A DNA stretch of 64,000 bases from Mesorhizobium sp. M2E.F.Ca.ET.219.01.1.1 (GTDB lineage: Bacteria; Pseudomonadota; Alphaproteobacteria; Rhizobiales; Rhizobiaceae): contig NZ_SADT02000003.1 in the NCBI RefSeq assembly GCF_004016445.2, positions 139,231 through 203,230 on the forward strand. Direction: 5' to 3'. A model generated the notes under the pieces. The model saw only the letters and a list, made by a program, of their open reading frames with translations. It ran no database searches and was not told the DNA's origin. Made by a program: the position numbers and the translations under genes. Of this stretch, positions 16,431-25,233 are shown piece by piece (within the stretch, counting starts at the first letter, position 1; each line of letters begins with the position of its first letter).

Positions 16431-19400
16431 ACTTTTCCGACCTCTTCATTCGCCGGCCCGTTCTTTCGACGGTACTTGCCTGCATGATCCTGCTTCTGGG
16501 ATTCCAGGGCATCTTCAGCCTGTCGATCCGCCAGTATCCCAAGGTCGACGAGACCGCGATCACGATCACCACGGCCTATCCGGGCGCCAGCGCCGATCTG
16601 ATCCAGGGCTTCATATCGGCGCCGATAGCGCGCGCCGTCGCCTCCACCGAAAACATCGACTACGTCACCTCGTCCAGCCGTCCGTCTTCAAGCACGGTGA
16701 CGGTGCAGATGAAACTTGGCTCCAATCCGGACGTCGCGCTCACCGAGGTGCTGTCCAAGGTTCAGGGCGTGCGCGGCACCTTGCCGGATGCCTCCAAGGA
16801 TCCGGTCATCGTCAAGGGCACCGGGCAGCAGTTCGCGATGATGTACATCTCGATGCAGAACCCGAACATGACGAAGGAGCAGCTCACCGAGTATATCGAG
16901 CGCGTCATTCGTCCGCGCATCTCGACCGTGGAAGGTGTCGCCAATGTCCAGATCTTCGGCGCCCAGGAATATTCCATGCGCATCTGGATCGATCCGATCC
17001 GCCTCGCCGCGCGTGGCGCCACGGCCGTGGACGTGCTGACCGCGATCAACAACTCGAACTTCCTGTCGGCGCCCGGCAACACCCAGAACGAGTATGTGGT
17101 CTCCTCGATCACCGTGCATTCGACCCTGCAGACGCCGGAGGCGTTCGCCCAGCTCCCGATCCGCTCGACGAACGGCGAGGTCGTGCGCCTGCGCGATGTC
17201 GCGCGTGTCGAGCTCGGCGCAGAAAACACCGACACCAGGGTGAGCTTCAACGGCAAGCCCGGCACTTTCCTTGCCATCTTCCCGACGCCTGCCGCCAACC
17301 CGCTGACGACCGCGGCCGCGGTCACCAAGCTCGTGCCGGTGATTCAGGAAACGCTGCCGAAAGGCATGACGATCGAGGTCGTCTACGACGCCACCGGCCA
17401 GATCAGCGCCTCGATCGAGGAAGTGTTCAAGACCATCGGCGAGGCGGTTGCCATCGTCATCGTGGTGATCCTTCTGTTCCTGGGTTCGTTCCGCTCGGTG
17501 ATGATGCCGATCGTGACGATCCCGCTGTCGCTGATCGGCGTCTGCTTCATCCTGTTTGCAGTCGGCTACTCGATCAACCTTCTGTCGCTGCTTGCCATGG
17601 TGCTGGCGATCGGCCTCGTCGTCGACGATGCCATCGTGGTGGTGGAAAACATCCACCGCCACATGGAAGAGGACCACATGTCGCCGATGCAGGCGGCCTT
17701 CAACGGCATGCGCGAGATCTTCTCGGCCATCGTCGCCATGACCATCACGCTGGCCGCGGTGTTCGCGCCGCTTGCCTTCACCGGCGGTCTGACCGGCGCG
17801 CTGTTCCGCGAATTCGCGGTCACGCTAGCCGGCTCCGTGGTGCTGTCCGGCCTGATCGCGGTGACCATCACGCCGATGATGTCGGCGCGCCTGCTGAAGG
17901 CCGGCGCGCATGGCCGCTTCCAGCGCATCGTCGATGGTATCTTCGGCCGCGTCGAGCATATCTACGAGCGCGCGGTCACCGCCTCCTTGAGAAACCGGCC
18001 GGTGACGTTGATCATCGTCGTGGCGCTTGTTGCGCTTACCGGCTTCATGTTCACCAAGACCTCGACCGAGCTTGCGCCGGAGGAAGATCAGGGCTTCCTG
18101 CTCTCGATCGTGACTGCGCCGCGCTACGCAACGTCGGACTACACGGAGACTTACGTCAACCAGATGCTCGGCCTGGTGAGGGATATCCCGGAGACCAGGG
18201 CTCAATTCTCGGCCGTCGCCTTCGGCGGCGCGACCAACGGTGCTTTCGTCGGCTTCGCCTTCAAGGATTGGGCCGACCGCAAGCGCAGTTCGAAGGAACT
18301 GCAGGCCGACATCACCGCACGGCTCGCCAAGGTCGCCGGCGTTCAGGCCTTCGTCTTCGCGCCGCCGACGTTGCCCGGCTCCGGCGGCGGTCTGCCCATC
18401 TCCATGGTGGTTCGCTCGATCGGCGATCCTTCCGAGGTCTTCGACCAGGCGGAGAAGATCAAGAACAAGGCGCAGGCTTCCGGCCGCTTCATCGTCGTGC
18501 AGAACTCCATGGCCTACGACGCGCCGCAGGTGACCGTCACCATCGACCGCGAGCGCGCGGCGGCGTTGAACCTGCCGATCGCCGATATCGGCAATACGTT
18601 GACGCTGCTTGTCGGCGGCGCCGAGGTGGCCCAGTTCGACCGCGATTCCAACAGCTACGACATCATCCCGCAGGTGCCGCAGGAATTCCGCGACAATCCC
18701 GAGAAGCTCGGCGAATATTTCGTTCGCAGCGTCGACGGCAAGATGGTGCCGCTGTCGGCGGTGGTGAAGATCTCGACCAATGCCTCGCCGGCCGCCATCG
18801 AGCAGTTCAACCAGCTGAACTCCTCGACGATCTCGGCCTTGCCACTGCCCGGCGTGACCACCGGCGACGGCTTGAAGGTGCTGGAGGATCTCGCCAAGGA
18901 GACCCTGCCGGACACCTTCTTCGTCGACTATTCCGGTCAGTCGCGGCAAGAGAAGGAACAGGGCAACACCATATTGATCGCCTTCGCCGCGGCGGTGGTC
19001 GTGATCTATCTGGTGCTGGCGGCCCAGTTCGAGAGCTTCCGCGACCCGCTGATCATCATGATGGCGGTGCCGCTGTCGATCTTCGGCGCCATCGTGCCGC
19101 TAAACATCGGGCTGGGGACGCTCAACATCTATACCCAGGTCGGCCTGATCACGCTGATCGGCCTGATCACCAAGCATGGCATTCTGCTGGTGGAGTTCGC
19201 CAACCAGCAGCGCGAGATCCACGGCATGCGCCGCCGCGACGCCATCATCGCTTCGGCCAAGGTGCGCCTGCGGCCGATCCTGATGACGACGGCGGCGATG
19301 GCGCTGGGCGTCGTGCCGCTGATCATCTCCAGCGGCGCGGGCGCGGCCGCACGCTATTCGATGGGTCTGGTCATCTTCACCGGCATCCTGGTCGGCACCA

Positions 19401-19510
19401 TGTTCACGCTCTTCGTCGTGCCGATGTTCTACACCTTCATCGCCAGCAGGGACCTGCCGCATCTCGCCGAGAAGCCCGATCCGAAGCTGATGCCGGCGCT
19501 GCCGAGCTGA
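16427..19510 (+). CDS. RND multidrug efflux permease (AcrB/MexB-like inner membrane pump)
   Basis: A 1027-residue HAE1-family pump. It opens with FIRRPVLSTVLACMILLLG and QYPKVDETAITITTAYPGAS, both typical, and has twelve membrane helices in two halves. The proton relay aspartates lie in MVLAIGLVVDDAIVVVENIH, and the C-terminal half has GLITLIGLITKHGILLVEFA and GTMFTLFVVPMFYTF. It works with the adaptor encoded immediately upstream. No outer membrane factor is encoded here, so it probably borrows a TolC-like channel from elsewhere. The substrates are unknown. Confidence 0.93.
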   Translation: MNFSDLFIRRPVLSTVLACMILLLGFQGIFSLSIRQYPKVDETAITITTAYPGASADLIQGFISAPIARAVASTENIDYVTSSSRPSSSTVTVQMKLGSNPDVALTEVLSKVQGVRGTLPDASKDPVIVKGTGQQFAMMYISMQNPNMTKEQLTEYIERVIRPRISTVEGVANVQIFGAQEYSMRIWIDPIRLAARGATAVDVLTAINNSNFLSAPGNTQNEYVVSSITVHSTLQTPEAFAQLPIRSTNGEVVRLRDVARVELGAENTDTRVSFNGKPGTFLAIFPTPAANPLTTAAAVTKLVPVIQETLPKGMTIEVVYDATGQISASIEEVFKTIGEAVAIVIVVILLFLGSFRSVMMPIVTIPLSLIGVCFILFAVGYSINLLSLLAMVLAIGLVVDDAIVVVENIHRHMEEDHMSPMQAAFNGMREIFSAIVAMTITLAAVFAPLAFTGGLTGALFREFAVTLAGSVVLSGLIAVTITPMMSARLLKAGAHGRFQRIVDGIFGRVEHIYERAVTASLRNRPVTLIIVVALVALTGFMFTKTSTELAPEEDQGFLLSIVTAPRYATSDYTETYVNQMLGLVRDIPETRAQFSAVAFGGATNGAFVGFAFKDWADRKRSSKELQADITARLAKVAGVQAFVFAPPTLPGSGGGLPISMVVRSIGDPSEVFDQAEKIKNKAQASGRFIVVQNSMAYDAPQVTVTIDRERAAALNLPIADIGNTLTLLVGGAEVAQFDRDSNSYDIIPQVPQEFRDNPEKLGEYFVRSVDGKMVPLSAVVKISTNASPAAIEQFNQLNSSTISALPLPGVTTGDGLKVLEDLAKETLPDTFFVDYSGQSRQEKEQGNTILIAFAAAVVVIYLVLAAQFESFRDPLIIMMAVPLSIFGAIVPLNIGLGTLNIYTQVGLITLIGLITKHGILLVEFANQQREIHGMRRRDAIIASAKVRLRPILMTTAAMALGVVPLIISSGAGAAARYSMGLVIFTGILVGTMFTLFVVPMFYTFIASRDLPHLAEKPDPKLMPALPS

Positions 19511-19521
19511 GCGGAGGCAAT

Positions 19522-19590
19522 AGCGAATAGGGAGTAGCGAATAGGGAAAGAAAAGGCGTTCACGCCGGAAGACTCTATTCGCTATTCGCT
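19522..19590. repeat. Hairpin with short tandem repeat arms, locus A
   Basis: The left arm holds two copies of TAGCGAATAGGG-like units and the right arm two copies of CTATTCG in inverse orientation, around a loop that itself contains GGCG-TTCA-CGCC. It lies between the convergent RND and L,D-transpeptidase genes, next to a terminator. Its design matches loci at 43327-43462 and 47098-47187, although the repeated word differs. Confidence 0.7.
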
Positions 19591-19591
19591 C

Positions 19592-19620
19592 AAAAGAGGC
19601 CGGGGTTCCCGGCCTCTTTT
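19592..19620. terminator. Bidirectional rho-independent terminator
   Basis: A 13-bp perfect stem, AAAAGAGGCCGGG-GTT-CCCGGCCTCTTTT, sits between two convergent genes (stops at 19510 and 19622). The A-run and T-run flanks serve both strands. Confidence 0.88.
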
Positions 19621-19621
19621 G

Positions 19622-20077
19622 CTACTTGACGATCACGATGCTGGTGTTGCCGGGGCCGAAGGCCTCGACGAGCTGATAGAAATCGGCCGCGGCATCCGGA
19701 TGCAGCCGCACGCAGCCATGCGAGGCCGGGCTGCCGAGACGGCTGATGGCATAGGTGGCATGGACGGCATAGCCGCCGCTGAAGAACACCGAATGCGGCA
19801 TCGGCGCATTGTCGTATTTCTTCGAATACCACATCTCATGCATGCGCGTCGGCTTGAACGAACCGGTCGGCGTGATGTGCCTTCTGTCGCCGGTCGACAC
19901 CTTCCACGTGTAGGTCGGGCGGCCGTCGACCGTGACTTCCATGATCTGCTGCGACAGCGAGACCTTGGCGACGATCTGGTTGGCGTGAGCGGCATTGCCG
20001 GCGCTGAAGAGCAGCGCGGCGCCGGTGAGCTCGGCGGCGGCGATATTGATGAGCTTGGCGGAAATGGCGGTGTGCAT
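19622..20077 (-). CDS. L,D-transpeptidase (YkuD domain)
   Basis: A 151-residue secreted enzyme. A signal segment (ELTGAALLFSAGNAAHA) precedes a YkuD domain with QQIMEVTVDGRPTYTWKVST, TPTGSFKPTRMHEMWYSKKY and the catalytic HATYAISRLGSPASHGCVRLH, containing the SHGCVR signature cysteine. It forms 3-3 peptidoglycan cross-links or attaches proteins to peptidoglycan in the periplasm. ATG 20077 follows GAGAGGGA; the longer frame adds 14 codons without support. It is monocistronic. The 350 bases upstream of it hold no other gene that I can support. Confidence 0.9.
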   Translation of the reverse strand: MHTAISAKLINIAAAELTGAALLFSAGNAAHANQIVAKVSLSQQIMEVTVDGRPTYTWKVSTGDRRHITPTGSFKPTRMHEMWYSKKYDNAPMPHSVFFSGGYAVHATYAISRLGSPASHGCVRLHPDAAADFYQLVEAFGPGNTSIVIVK

Positions 20078-20427
20078 GACGGATCCCTCTCTGTTTTTTG
20101 CCGGTCGCGCCGGCTTCAATTCGATGGGCCCTTATCGTGCTCGTCCGTTTCCGAGCTATTTCGCTTGATGCTCGTTTCTGTTTCGAATTCGTTTCCATAA
20201 GTTAACAAAAGCTCCGCCCGGCCGTTACATCGGACCTCTTCTGAGACGCGGTGGTTCGGCGCTACACAATGGGCTTGGTTCGGAAACGAAAGTTCATTTC
20301 ATCTGTATATGAAACATTTACGCCCACCTTCGAAACCAAACTGCAACAAAGTGCAGCCACGGCGGCATGATCTGGATACAGGCCGGCGGCAGATTTGACG
20401 CAACGGGAACAGCAACTGCAAACGAAA

Positions 20428-20763
20428 ATGGGCAGGAAATCGAAACTCCGCTCCTGGCTTCTCAGGATCAGCATCGCGGCAATCGCGCTCGGCGGCGCCG
20501 GCTCGGTGGCCCCCGGCAGCCCGGTGACGGCGCTGGCGGCGATGACGTCCGGCGAGGTTTCGACACTGCACATGGCTCTGTTCATCGCCACGGTCTGGAT
20601 TGTCTCCAGCCTGCGCGTCCACCGGCTGAAGGCCCTCTGGCGGGTCGGCCTCCGGCTGATGAGGACGCGCGGCCCCTCCGGCTACTTGCTGCCGAGAGGA
20701 CCGAAGGCCCGCGCCGCAGCGGGGGGCTCCGTCAGCGGCGCGGGCGCTTCGGGAGTTTCCTGA
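20428..20763 (+). CDS. Hypothetical small membrane/secreted protein
   Basis: A 111-residue frame. The N-terminus looks like an export signal or membrane helix (LRSWLLRISIAAIALGGAGS), followed by a second hydrophobic segment (LHMALFIATVWIVSSLRVHR) and a basic, glycine/alanine-rich tail. ATG 20428 is chosen; a TTG eleven codons upstream is the alternative, and neither has a strong ribosome site. An overlapping minus-strand frame (20262-20591) has unnatural composition and is not favoured. The 54-residue gene downstream follows after 34 bases, possibly in one operon. No family was recognised. Confidence 0.5.
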   Translation: MGRKSKLRSWLLRISIAAIALGGAGSVAPGSPVTALAAMTSGEVSTLHMALFIATVWIVSSLRVHRLKALWRVGLRLMRTRGPSGYLLPRGPKARAAAGGSVSGAGASGVS

Positions 20764-20797
20764 AGCACCGACGATTTCGCGATTGGGATTTAAAGAG

Positions 20798-20962
20798 ATG
20801 AAGACGACATTTGCTGCCTCGGTGCTTTCGGCACTGCTCTACGCTCAAGGCTTGCTCGGCTTTGCCGCGCTGGCGACGGTGCTGCTCAAGGAGCGCGCCC
20901 ACGCCGAGACAACCGCCGGCGCCGACATTTTATCCGGCCCTTCGATCATCGTGGTGCGCTGA
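20798..20962 (+). CDS. 54-residue hypothetical membrane protein
   Basis: A short frame starting MKTTFAASVLSALLYAQGLL and ending DILSGPSIIVVR. One hydrophobic helix (residues 5-31) is followed by a charged KERAHAE turn and a short hydrophobic end. AAAGAG lies just before ATG 20798. Codon use and composition look like neighbouring genes. It probably sits in the inner membrane or is exported. I do not recognise a family. It lies next to the two-component genes and could be co-transcribed with the small protein before it. Confidence 0.5.
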   Translation: MKTTFAASVLSALLYAQGLLGFAALATVLLKERAHAETTAGADILSGPSIIVVR

Positions 20963-21034
20963 CCGCCAGGCGCCGGTCCCAAAATGACCACCGCTTTGGG
21001 GAATCCGATGCGCGGAAGCCTCGCTCACTTGAAT

Positions 21035-21736
21035 TCATTCATTGCGCGACGCCGGCGGATCGAAACGATAGCCGGCGCCCCTGATGGTGGTGATGGTATC
21101 GGTGTCGAGCTTGCGGCGCAGCCGCACGATGCGCGAATCGATCGAACGGTCGAAGGCGTCCGCATTCTCAGCCGGGGCCGCGGCAATGATGTCGTCGCGC
21201 GTCAGCACCTTGCGCGGGCTGGCCAGGAACAGCTTCAGCAACGCCACCTGTCCCGGGGAAAGCTGATCCTCCGCCCCCGAGCGATGCATGACCATGGCCG
21301 ATCGCAGGTCGACGGTGGCGTTCTCCAGCACGATCAGTTCTCCGGGGGCCCTGCCGCGCCTCATCAGCAGGCCGCCGATGCGCGCGGCAAGCTCGCGCAC
21401 ATTGAGCGGGCTTTCGATCACGTCGGCAGCACCCAGCTCGAGCGCCAGCACCTTGTCGACGAGGTCGCGCGGCCGGCAGATCAGGATGAAGTCGGGACCG
21501 CCTTCGCCGCCCCCGCCCTGGCTGCTGTACCGCTTGAGCAGTTCGCGGCTCTCGGCCTGGGTGACCTCGTCGCCGACCACCACGACATCGATACCGCCGG
21601 CCGAAAGCAGCGTCTCCGCCTCCCAGGGCTGGCGCGCCTGACGCACATCGTGCCCGCGCCGATCGAGATGGGCGGCCAGATCGCCCGCCACCACCTCGGC
21701 GACGGATACAAGCGCAATGACGGATCGTGCGGCCAT
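21035..21736 (-). CDS. OmpR-type regulator with degenerate receiver (pseudo-receiver)
   Basis: A 233-residue protein with a sound C-terminal winged-helix domain of the OmpR/PhoB type (QLSPGQVALLKLFLASPRKV, SRIVRLRRKLDTDTITTIRG, AGYRFDPP). The N-terminal 120 residues keep the receiver fold pattern but have lost the key residues: the acidic pair is replaced by IALVSVAEV, the phospho-acceptor position falls on glycine in VVVVGDEV, and the conserved lysine is missing in VIESPLN. Phosphorylation is therefore unlikely. It is divergent from an intact response regulator with less than 100 bases between them. Confidence 0.85.
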   Translation of the reverse strand: MAARSVIALVSVAEVVAGDLAAHLDRRGHDVRQARQPWEAETLLSAGGIDVVVVGDEVTQAESRELLKRYSSQGGGGEGGPDFILICRPRDLVDKVLALELGAADVIESPLNVRELAARIGGLLMRRGRAPGELIVLENATVDLRSAMVMHRSGAEDQLSPGQVALLKLFLASPRKVLTRDDIIAAAPAENADAFDRSIDSRIVRLRRKLDTDTITTIRGAGYRFDPPASRNE

Positions 21737-21829
21737 TTTTCTCCACCCGCCACAGACAACTCGAGATGAGTGCTGGACATCATGTTTATACCCAATCTAC
21801 TTTCCGCTGAAAGCGGGAGCGAGCGCGTC

Positions 21830-22558
21830 GTGAAGGCACGCATCATCGTCGTCGAGGACGAACCGGATCTGAGAGAGGCCGTGGCCGAGTATCTCGGCGC
21901 CAGCGGCTATGATGTCGTGACGGCCGAGAATGCCGTGGCGGCGCGCGCGCTGTTCGAAACGCAGCCCTTTCACCTTGCCATCCTCGACATCGCCATGCCC
22001 GGCGAGGACGGACTGTCGCTCGGCCGCTGGCTGCGCTCGAAAACGCAGATCGGCATCATCTATGCCACCGCCGCCGGCACCGCGCTCGACCGCATTGTCG
22101 GGCTGGAGCTCGGCGCCGACGATTACATCGTCAAGCCATACGAATTGCGCGAGGTGCTGGCGCGGGTGCGCAGCGTTTTGCGCCGCGTGCCGCAGCCGGC
22201 CGAGCCGCAAGCCGCGAAGGCCGAAGCCGGCAATCGTCGCTTCATGAATTTCGGCGGCTTCCAGGCCGATTTCGATGGAAGACTGGTCACTGCCGCCAAT
22301 GGCGCGGTGATCGAGATGGCCAAGAGCGAGTTCGACGTGCTCGAGGTTTTCCTCACCCGCGCCAACCGGCTTCTGACGCGGGCGGCGATTTCGGAAGCCA
22401 TCGGCTTCGTCGAGGATCCGGAATCCTCGCGCGCGGTCGATATCCGCATCATGCGGCTGCGAAAGAAGATCGAAGCCGACCCCGCCAATCCGAAATTCCT
22501 GCGCACGGTGCGCGGCGAAGGCTATATCTTCTCGCTGCCGAGCGGCGACGCCAACTAA
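21830..22558 (+). CDS. OmpR/PhoB-type response regulator
   Basis: A 242-residue regulator with an intact receiver (IIVVEDEPDLREAVAEYLGA, phospho-acceptor in HLAILDIAMPGEDG, lysine in DDYIVKPYELREVLARVRSV) and a winged-helix output domain (AKSEFDVLEVFLTRANRLLT, then RIMRLRKKIEADPANPKFLR and GEGYIF). GTG 21830 gives the natural KARIIVVEDEP start and has GGAGCGAG upstream; ATG 21782 is possible. The partner is plausibly the hybrid kinase at 22848, separated from it by two repeat elements. Its stop codon is the first triplet of a palindromic repeat. Confidence 0.88.
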   Translation: MKARIIVVEDEPDLREAVAEYLGASGYDVVTAENAVAARALFETQPFHLAILDIAMPGEDGLSLGRWLRSKTQIGIIYATAAGTALDRIVGLELGADDYIVKPYELREVLARVRSVLRRVPQPAEPQAAKAEAGNRRFMNFGGFQADFDGRLVTAANGAVIEMAKSEFDVLEVFLTRANRLLTRAAISEAIGFVEDPESSRAVDIRIMRLRKKIEADPANPKFLRTVRGEGYIFSLPSGDAN

Positions 22559-22701
22559 GGCGTGTTGATATTCAGGTCAGGCCGAGCCGAAAATGGCGGG
22601 TTCCGAGAACCGGAGCGGAGCGTACTTAAGGTACGTGAGCACCGGAAGTGCAGGAAACCGGCATTTGCAGGCCAGCATCACCTGAATATCGACACGCCTT
22701 A
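22556..22701. repeat. Palindromic intergenic repeat, family A (146 bp)
   Basis: The ends are inverted (TAAGGCGTGTTGATATTCAG at the left, and CTGAATATCGACACGCCTTA at the right), and the interior is a nested palindrome around GAGCGGAGCGTACTTAAGGTA and CGTGAGCACCGG. A second copy lies at 25028-25155, and the bare termini joined together form the perfect palindrome at 51014-51071. The leftmost TAA is also the stop codon of the response regulator. Confidence 0.85.
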
Positions 22702-22812
22702 GAGCAGGTCCGGGAAAGTGCGAGCGGTAGGCTCGGCGGTTTCGCCGTAGCCTTCCGTCCGGAATTGCGTCAAAACAAAGCGATAGAGCGGTTCGCCGTT
22801 TCCGTCAGTACG
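22702..22812. repeat. Second palindromic intergenic repeat, family B
   Basis: Contiguous with the family A element. It contains CGGAATTGCGTCAAAACAAAG and GATAGAGCGGTTCGCCGTTT, words I recognise from a repeat common in intergenic regions of Mesorhizobium and relatives. Internal dyads (GGCTCGGCGGTTTCGCCG-type) suggest a folded RNA. The boundaries are approximate. Confidence 0.6.
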
Positions 22813-22847
22813 GAGGGATGCTCTGAACGACTACGTCCAGGCCTGGA

Positions 22848-24956
22848 ATGACCATGACTGCTGATGCAGCTCGCACCGATACGCATGGCTCGCGCCCGGG
22901 CGGCGCCGCGATGGCGGCCGTCCATGTCGTGCGCCGCCTGCGCGAGGCAGGCGACTGGCAGCGCGAGATGGACGACATATTGGGCACGATGTGCCGCAAG
23001 ATGGATTGCCAGCGCGGCATCCTCTTCCGGCTGCGTGAATTGCCGGGCGAAGGCTTCGCCCAGTCCGTCGCCGCTTATTGGATCGACCCGGATTTCGGCG
23101 GCGAGCTGGCGTCGCCCACGGTGATCATGCAGTCGATCATCAACTCGGATTCCTTGCTGGAGCGCCTGCAGGAAGACGAGCGGCAAGGCAAGATCTTCTC
23201 CGGCCACACGCGCGACCTCGACGGCTTCCTGCGGGCCGATTTCGAGAAGCAGAGCATCAAGTCGTTCCTGTCCGTCTCGGTTTTCGCGCATGGCCACCTC
23301 TGGGGCACGCTGGCCGTCAACGACTGCGTCGCCGAGCGCGAATGGACGGATGAGGAAGAGGCGACCCTGCACATCATCGCCCTGGCGATCGGCGATGCCA
23401 TCGAGCGCTCGCCATCCGAGGCGCATGCCAGTGAAGTGATCCGCCGCACCATGCTGCAGGCCTCGCTCGACGCCATCATCGTCATCGACGAGACGGGTTC
23501 GATCATCGAGTTCAATCCGGCCGCCGAGAAGATGTTCGGCTTCCAGCGCAGCGCCATCCTCGGCAAGGACCTGCTCGATACCATCGTTCCAATATATTAC
23601 CGCAAGGGCTATGCCTCGGGTGCCGAATACATGGCCGGCCGCGGCGCCCCGATGGTCGGCCAGCGCCTGGAGACCGTTACCCAGAACGCCGCCGGCGAGA
23701 TTTTCCCGATCGAGCTGACGGCGACGGAGATGCGCGTTGCCGACCGCCGCCTGATCTTCGGCTCGATCCGCGACCTGCGCGAAAAGCTGCAGGCCGAGGA
23801 AGAGATCAACCGCCAGCGCGAGAAGCTGCATCAGAACGAGAAAATGGCGGCGATGGGCTCGCTGCTCGCCGGGGTCTCGCACGAGCTCAACAACCCGCTG
23901 GCGGTGGTGGTGGCGCAGTCGACGCTGCTGCACGAATTCGCCGGCGACCCGCAGACCAAGGTGCGGGCCGAGAAGGTGCGCGCCGCCGCGGAGCGCTGCG
24001 GCCGCATCGTCAAGAGCTTCCTGTCTATGGTGCGGCTGCATCCGACGGAGCAGGCCGAGACCGATCTCAACCAGGTGATTCGCTCGGCGCTCGAAGTCAC
24101 TGCCTATGGTGCCCGCTCCAGCGGCATCATAATCGACACCGATTTCGCCGACGGGCCGCTGCTTGCCATGGCCGACGCCGACCATATCACGCAGGTGGCG
24201 GCGAACTTCCTCATCAACAGCCAGCATGCGCTGGCCGGCGTCACCGGCGAGCGGCGCATCAAGGTGCGGACATTCCGCAACGAGCGCGGCAATCCAGGCT
24301 TCTCCGTCGAGGACAACGGCCCGGGCATCCCCGAAGCGATTCGCTCTCGCATCTTCGAATCCTATTTCACCACCAAGCCGGTCGGGGTTGGCACCGGCAT
24401 CGGCCTGTCGATCTCGAAGTCGATCGTCGAGCGCCACAACGGCAACATCTGGTTCGAGGAGGTCGTGCCGCAGGGCGCGCGCTTCGTCGTGCAATTGCCG
24501 GCGATCGCGAGTGCCGGCGCCGCGCCCGGCGAAGGTCCGGTGCGGTCGAGCGGGTTGCGCCATGCCTTGATCATCGACGACGAGCCCGACGTCGCGGGCT
24601 CGCTTTCGGACATTCTGGAACTGATGGGCCTTAAGTCGCGTGTCGTGGCAAGCTGGACCTCTGCCGCCGATGTGCTCACCGGCCATATGCCGCCGGACAT
24701 CGTCTTTTCCGACCTGCGCATGCCGGGCACCAGCGGCATCGCGATCTACCGTCAACTGCTTGCTGAGAAGCCGGCGCTGGCAAAGCGCTTCGTGCTGGTG
24801 ACCGGCGATCTGATCGGCGCCAAGGCGGAGATTGAAGCGCTGCCGCCGCCGCAGCGCCCGCACATTCTGGAAAAGCCCTTCTCGACGCTCGACGTCCGCG
24901 GCATCCTGTCGGCCGTCGCCGACGAAGCCGCAGCCGACAACAGCGCGCACATCTGA
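22848..24956 (+). CDS. Hybrid sensor histidine kinase (GAF-PAS-HisKA-HATPase-REC)
   Basis: A 702-residue soluble kinase. A GAF domain spans about residues 35-187 and a PAS domain about 195-315 (LDAIIVIDETGSIIEFNPAA). A coiled linker leads to the HisKA box with the phosphorylatable H345 in LLAGVSHELNNPLAVVV, the HATPase domain follows (N box FLINSQHALAG, G boxes VEDNGPGIPE and GVGTGIGLSISKSI), and a C-terminal receiver ends it (LIIDDEPDVAGSL, acceptor in IVFSDLRMPGTSG). No membrane segments, so it senses a cytoplasmic signal. It is probably linked to the response regulator upstream. Repeats separate the two. Confidence 0.92.
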   Translation: MTMTADAARTDTHGSRPGGAAMAAVHVVRRLREAGDWQREMDDILGTMCRKMDCQRGILFRLRELPGEGFAQSVAAYWIDPDFGGELASPTVIMQSIINSDSLLERLQEDERQGKIFSGHTRDLDGFLRADFEKQSIKSFLSVSVFAHGHLWGTLAVNDCVAEREWTDEEEATLHIIALAIGDAIERSPSEAHASEVIRRTMLQASLDAIIVIDETGSIIEFNPAAEKMFGFQRSAILGKDLLDTIVPIYYRKGYASGAEYMAGRGAPMVGQRLETVTQNAAGEIFPIELTATEMRVADRRLIFGSIRDLREKLQAEEEINRQREKLHQNEKMAAMGSLLAGVSHELNNPLAVVVAQSTLLHEFAGDPQTKVRAEKVRAAAERCGRIVKSFLSMVRLHPTEQAETDLNQVIRSALEVTAYGARSSGIIIDTDFADGPLLAMADADHITQVAANFLINSQHALAGVTGERRIKVRTFRNERGNPGFSVEDNGPGIPEAIRSRIFESYFTTKPVGVGTGIGLSISKSIVERHNGNIWFEEVVPQGARFVVQLPAIASAGAAPGEGPVRSSGLRHALIIDDEPDVAGSLSDILELMGLKSRVVASWTSAADVLTGHMPPDIVFSDLRMPGTSGIAIYRQLLAEKPALAKRFVLVTGDLIGAKAEIEALPPPQRPHILEKPFSTLDVRGILSAVADEAAADNSAHI

Positions 24957-25027
24957 GCGGGGCAGGTGGTATGGCCTGCAACGGATAAGTGATCGGGCCT
25001 GAGCTTGCGCAGCCGCAGGATCTGCCG

Positions 25028-25155
25028 AGATTCAGGTCAAGCCGAGCCGAGAGTGGCGGTTCGCGAGAACCGGAGCGGAGCGTACTTGTAGTACGTGAGC
25101 ACCGGAAGCGCAGGGAACCGCCATTCGCAGGCCGGCTTCACCTGAATACCGATAG
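25028..25155. repeat. Palindromic intergenic repeat, family A, second copy
   Basis: It carries the same body as 22556-22701: ATTCAGGTCAAGCCGAGCCG at one end, ACCGGAGCGGAGCGTACTTG with GTACGTGAGCACCGG in the middle, and a TTCACCTGAATACCGATAG end. The outer GGCGTGT termini are missing, so this copy is slightly truncated. It lies about 70 bases after the hybrid kinase. Confidence 0.82.
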
Positions 25156-25159
25156 ATCC

Positions 25160-25198
25160 GAAAAAAGAGGCTCCCGACCGACTTTGCGGCGGGAGCCT
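25160..25198 (-). terminator. Rho-independent terminator of the 136-residue protein gene
   Basis: On the minus strand, a nine-base-pair stem (AGGCTCCCG with CGGGAGCCT, 25168-25198) is followed by CTCTTTTTT. It lies 35 bases after the stop codon at 25234. Confidence 0.8.
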
Positions 25199-25233
25199 GA
25201 CTTGAGCGCAGGAGGGAGCGCTCTGGGGAGGTC

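Noticed and set aside
16372..19530. A 1052-codon open frame overlapping the RND pump in another phase
   Set aside because: The overlapping protein at 16427-19510 has full AcrB/MexB motifs and twelve membrane helices. The alternative is Arg/His-rich, lacks hydrophobic segments and has no homologous motif.
20262..20591. Minus-strand frame overlapping the 111-residue small protein
   Set aside because: The composition is uneven (many Cys and Ser), there is no ribosome site, and it crosses the likely upstream region of the plus-strand gene.
22770..24950. A 726-codon open frame antisense to the hybrid histidine kinase
   Set aside because: It mirrors the kinase codon for codon, is rich in Arg/His/Gly/Asp without domain motifs, and has no ribosome site. 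It is the usual high-GC antisense shadow, as the plus-strand protein has complete kinase motifs.
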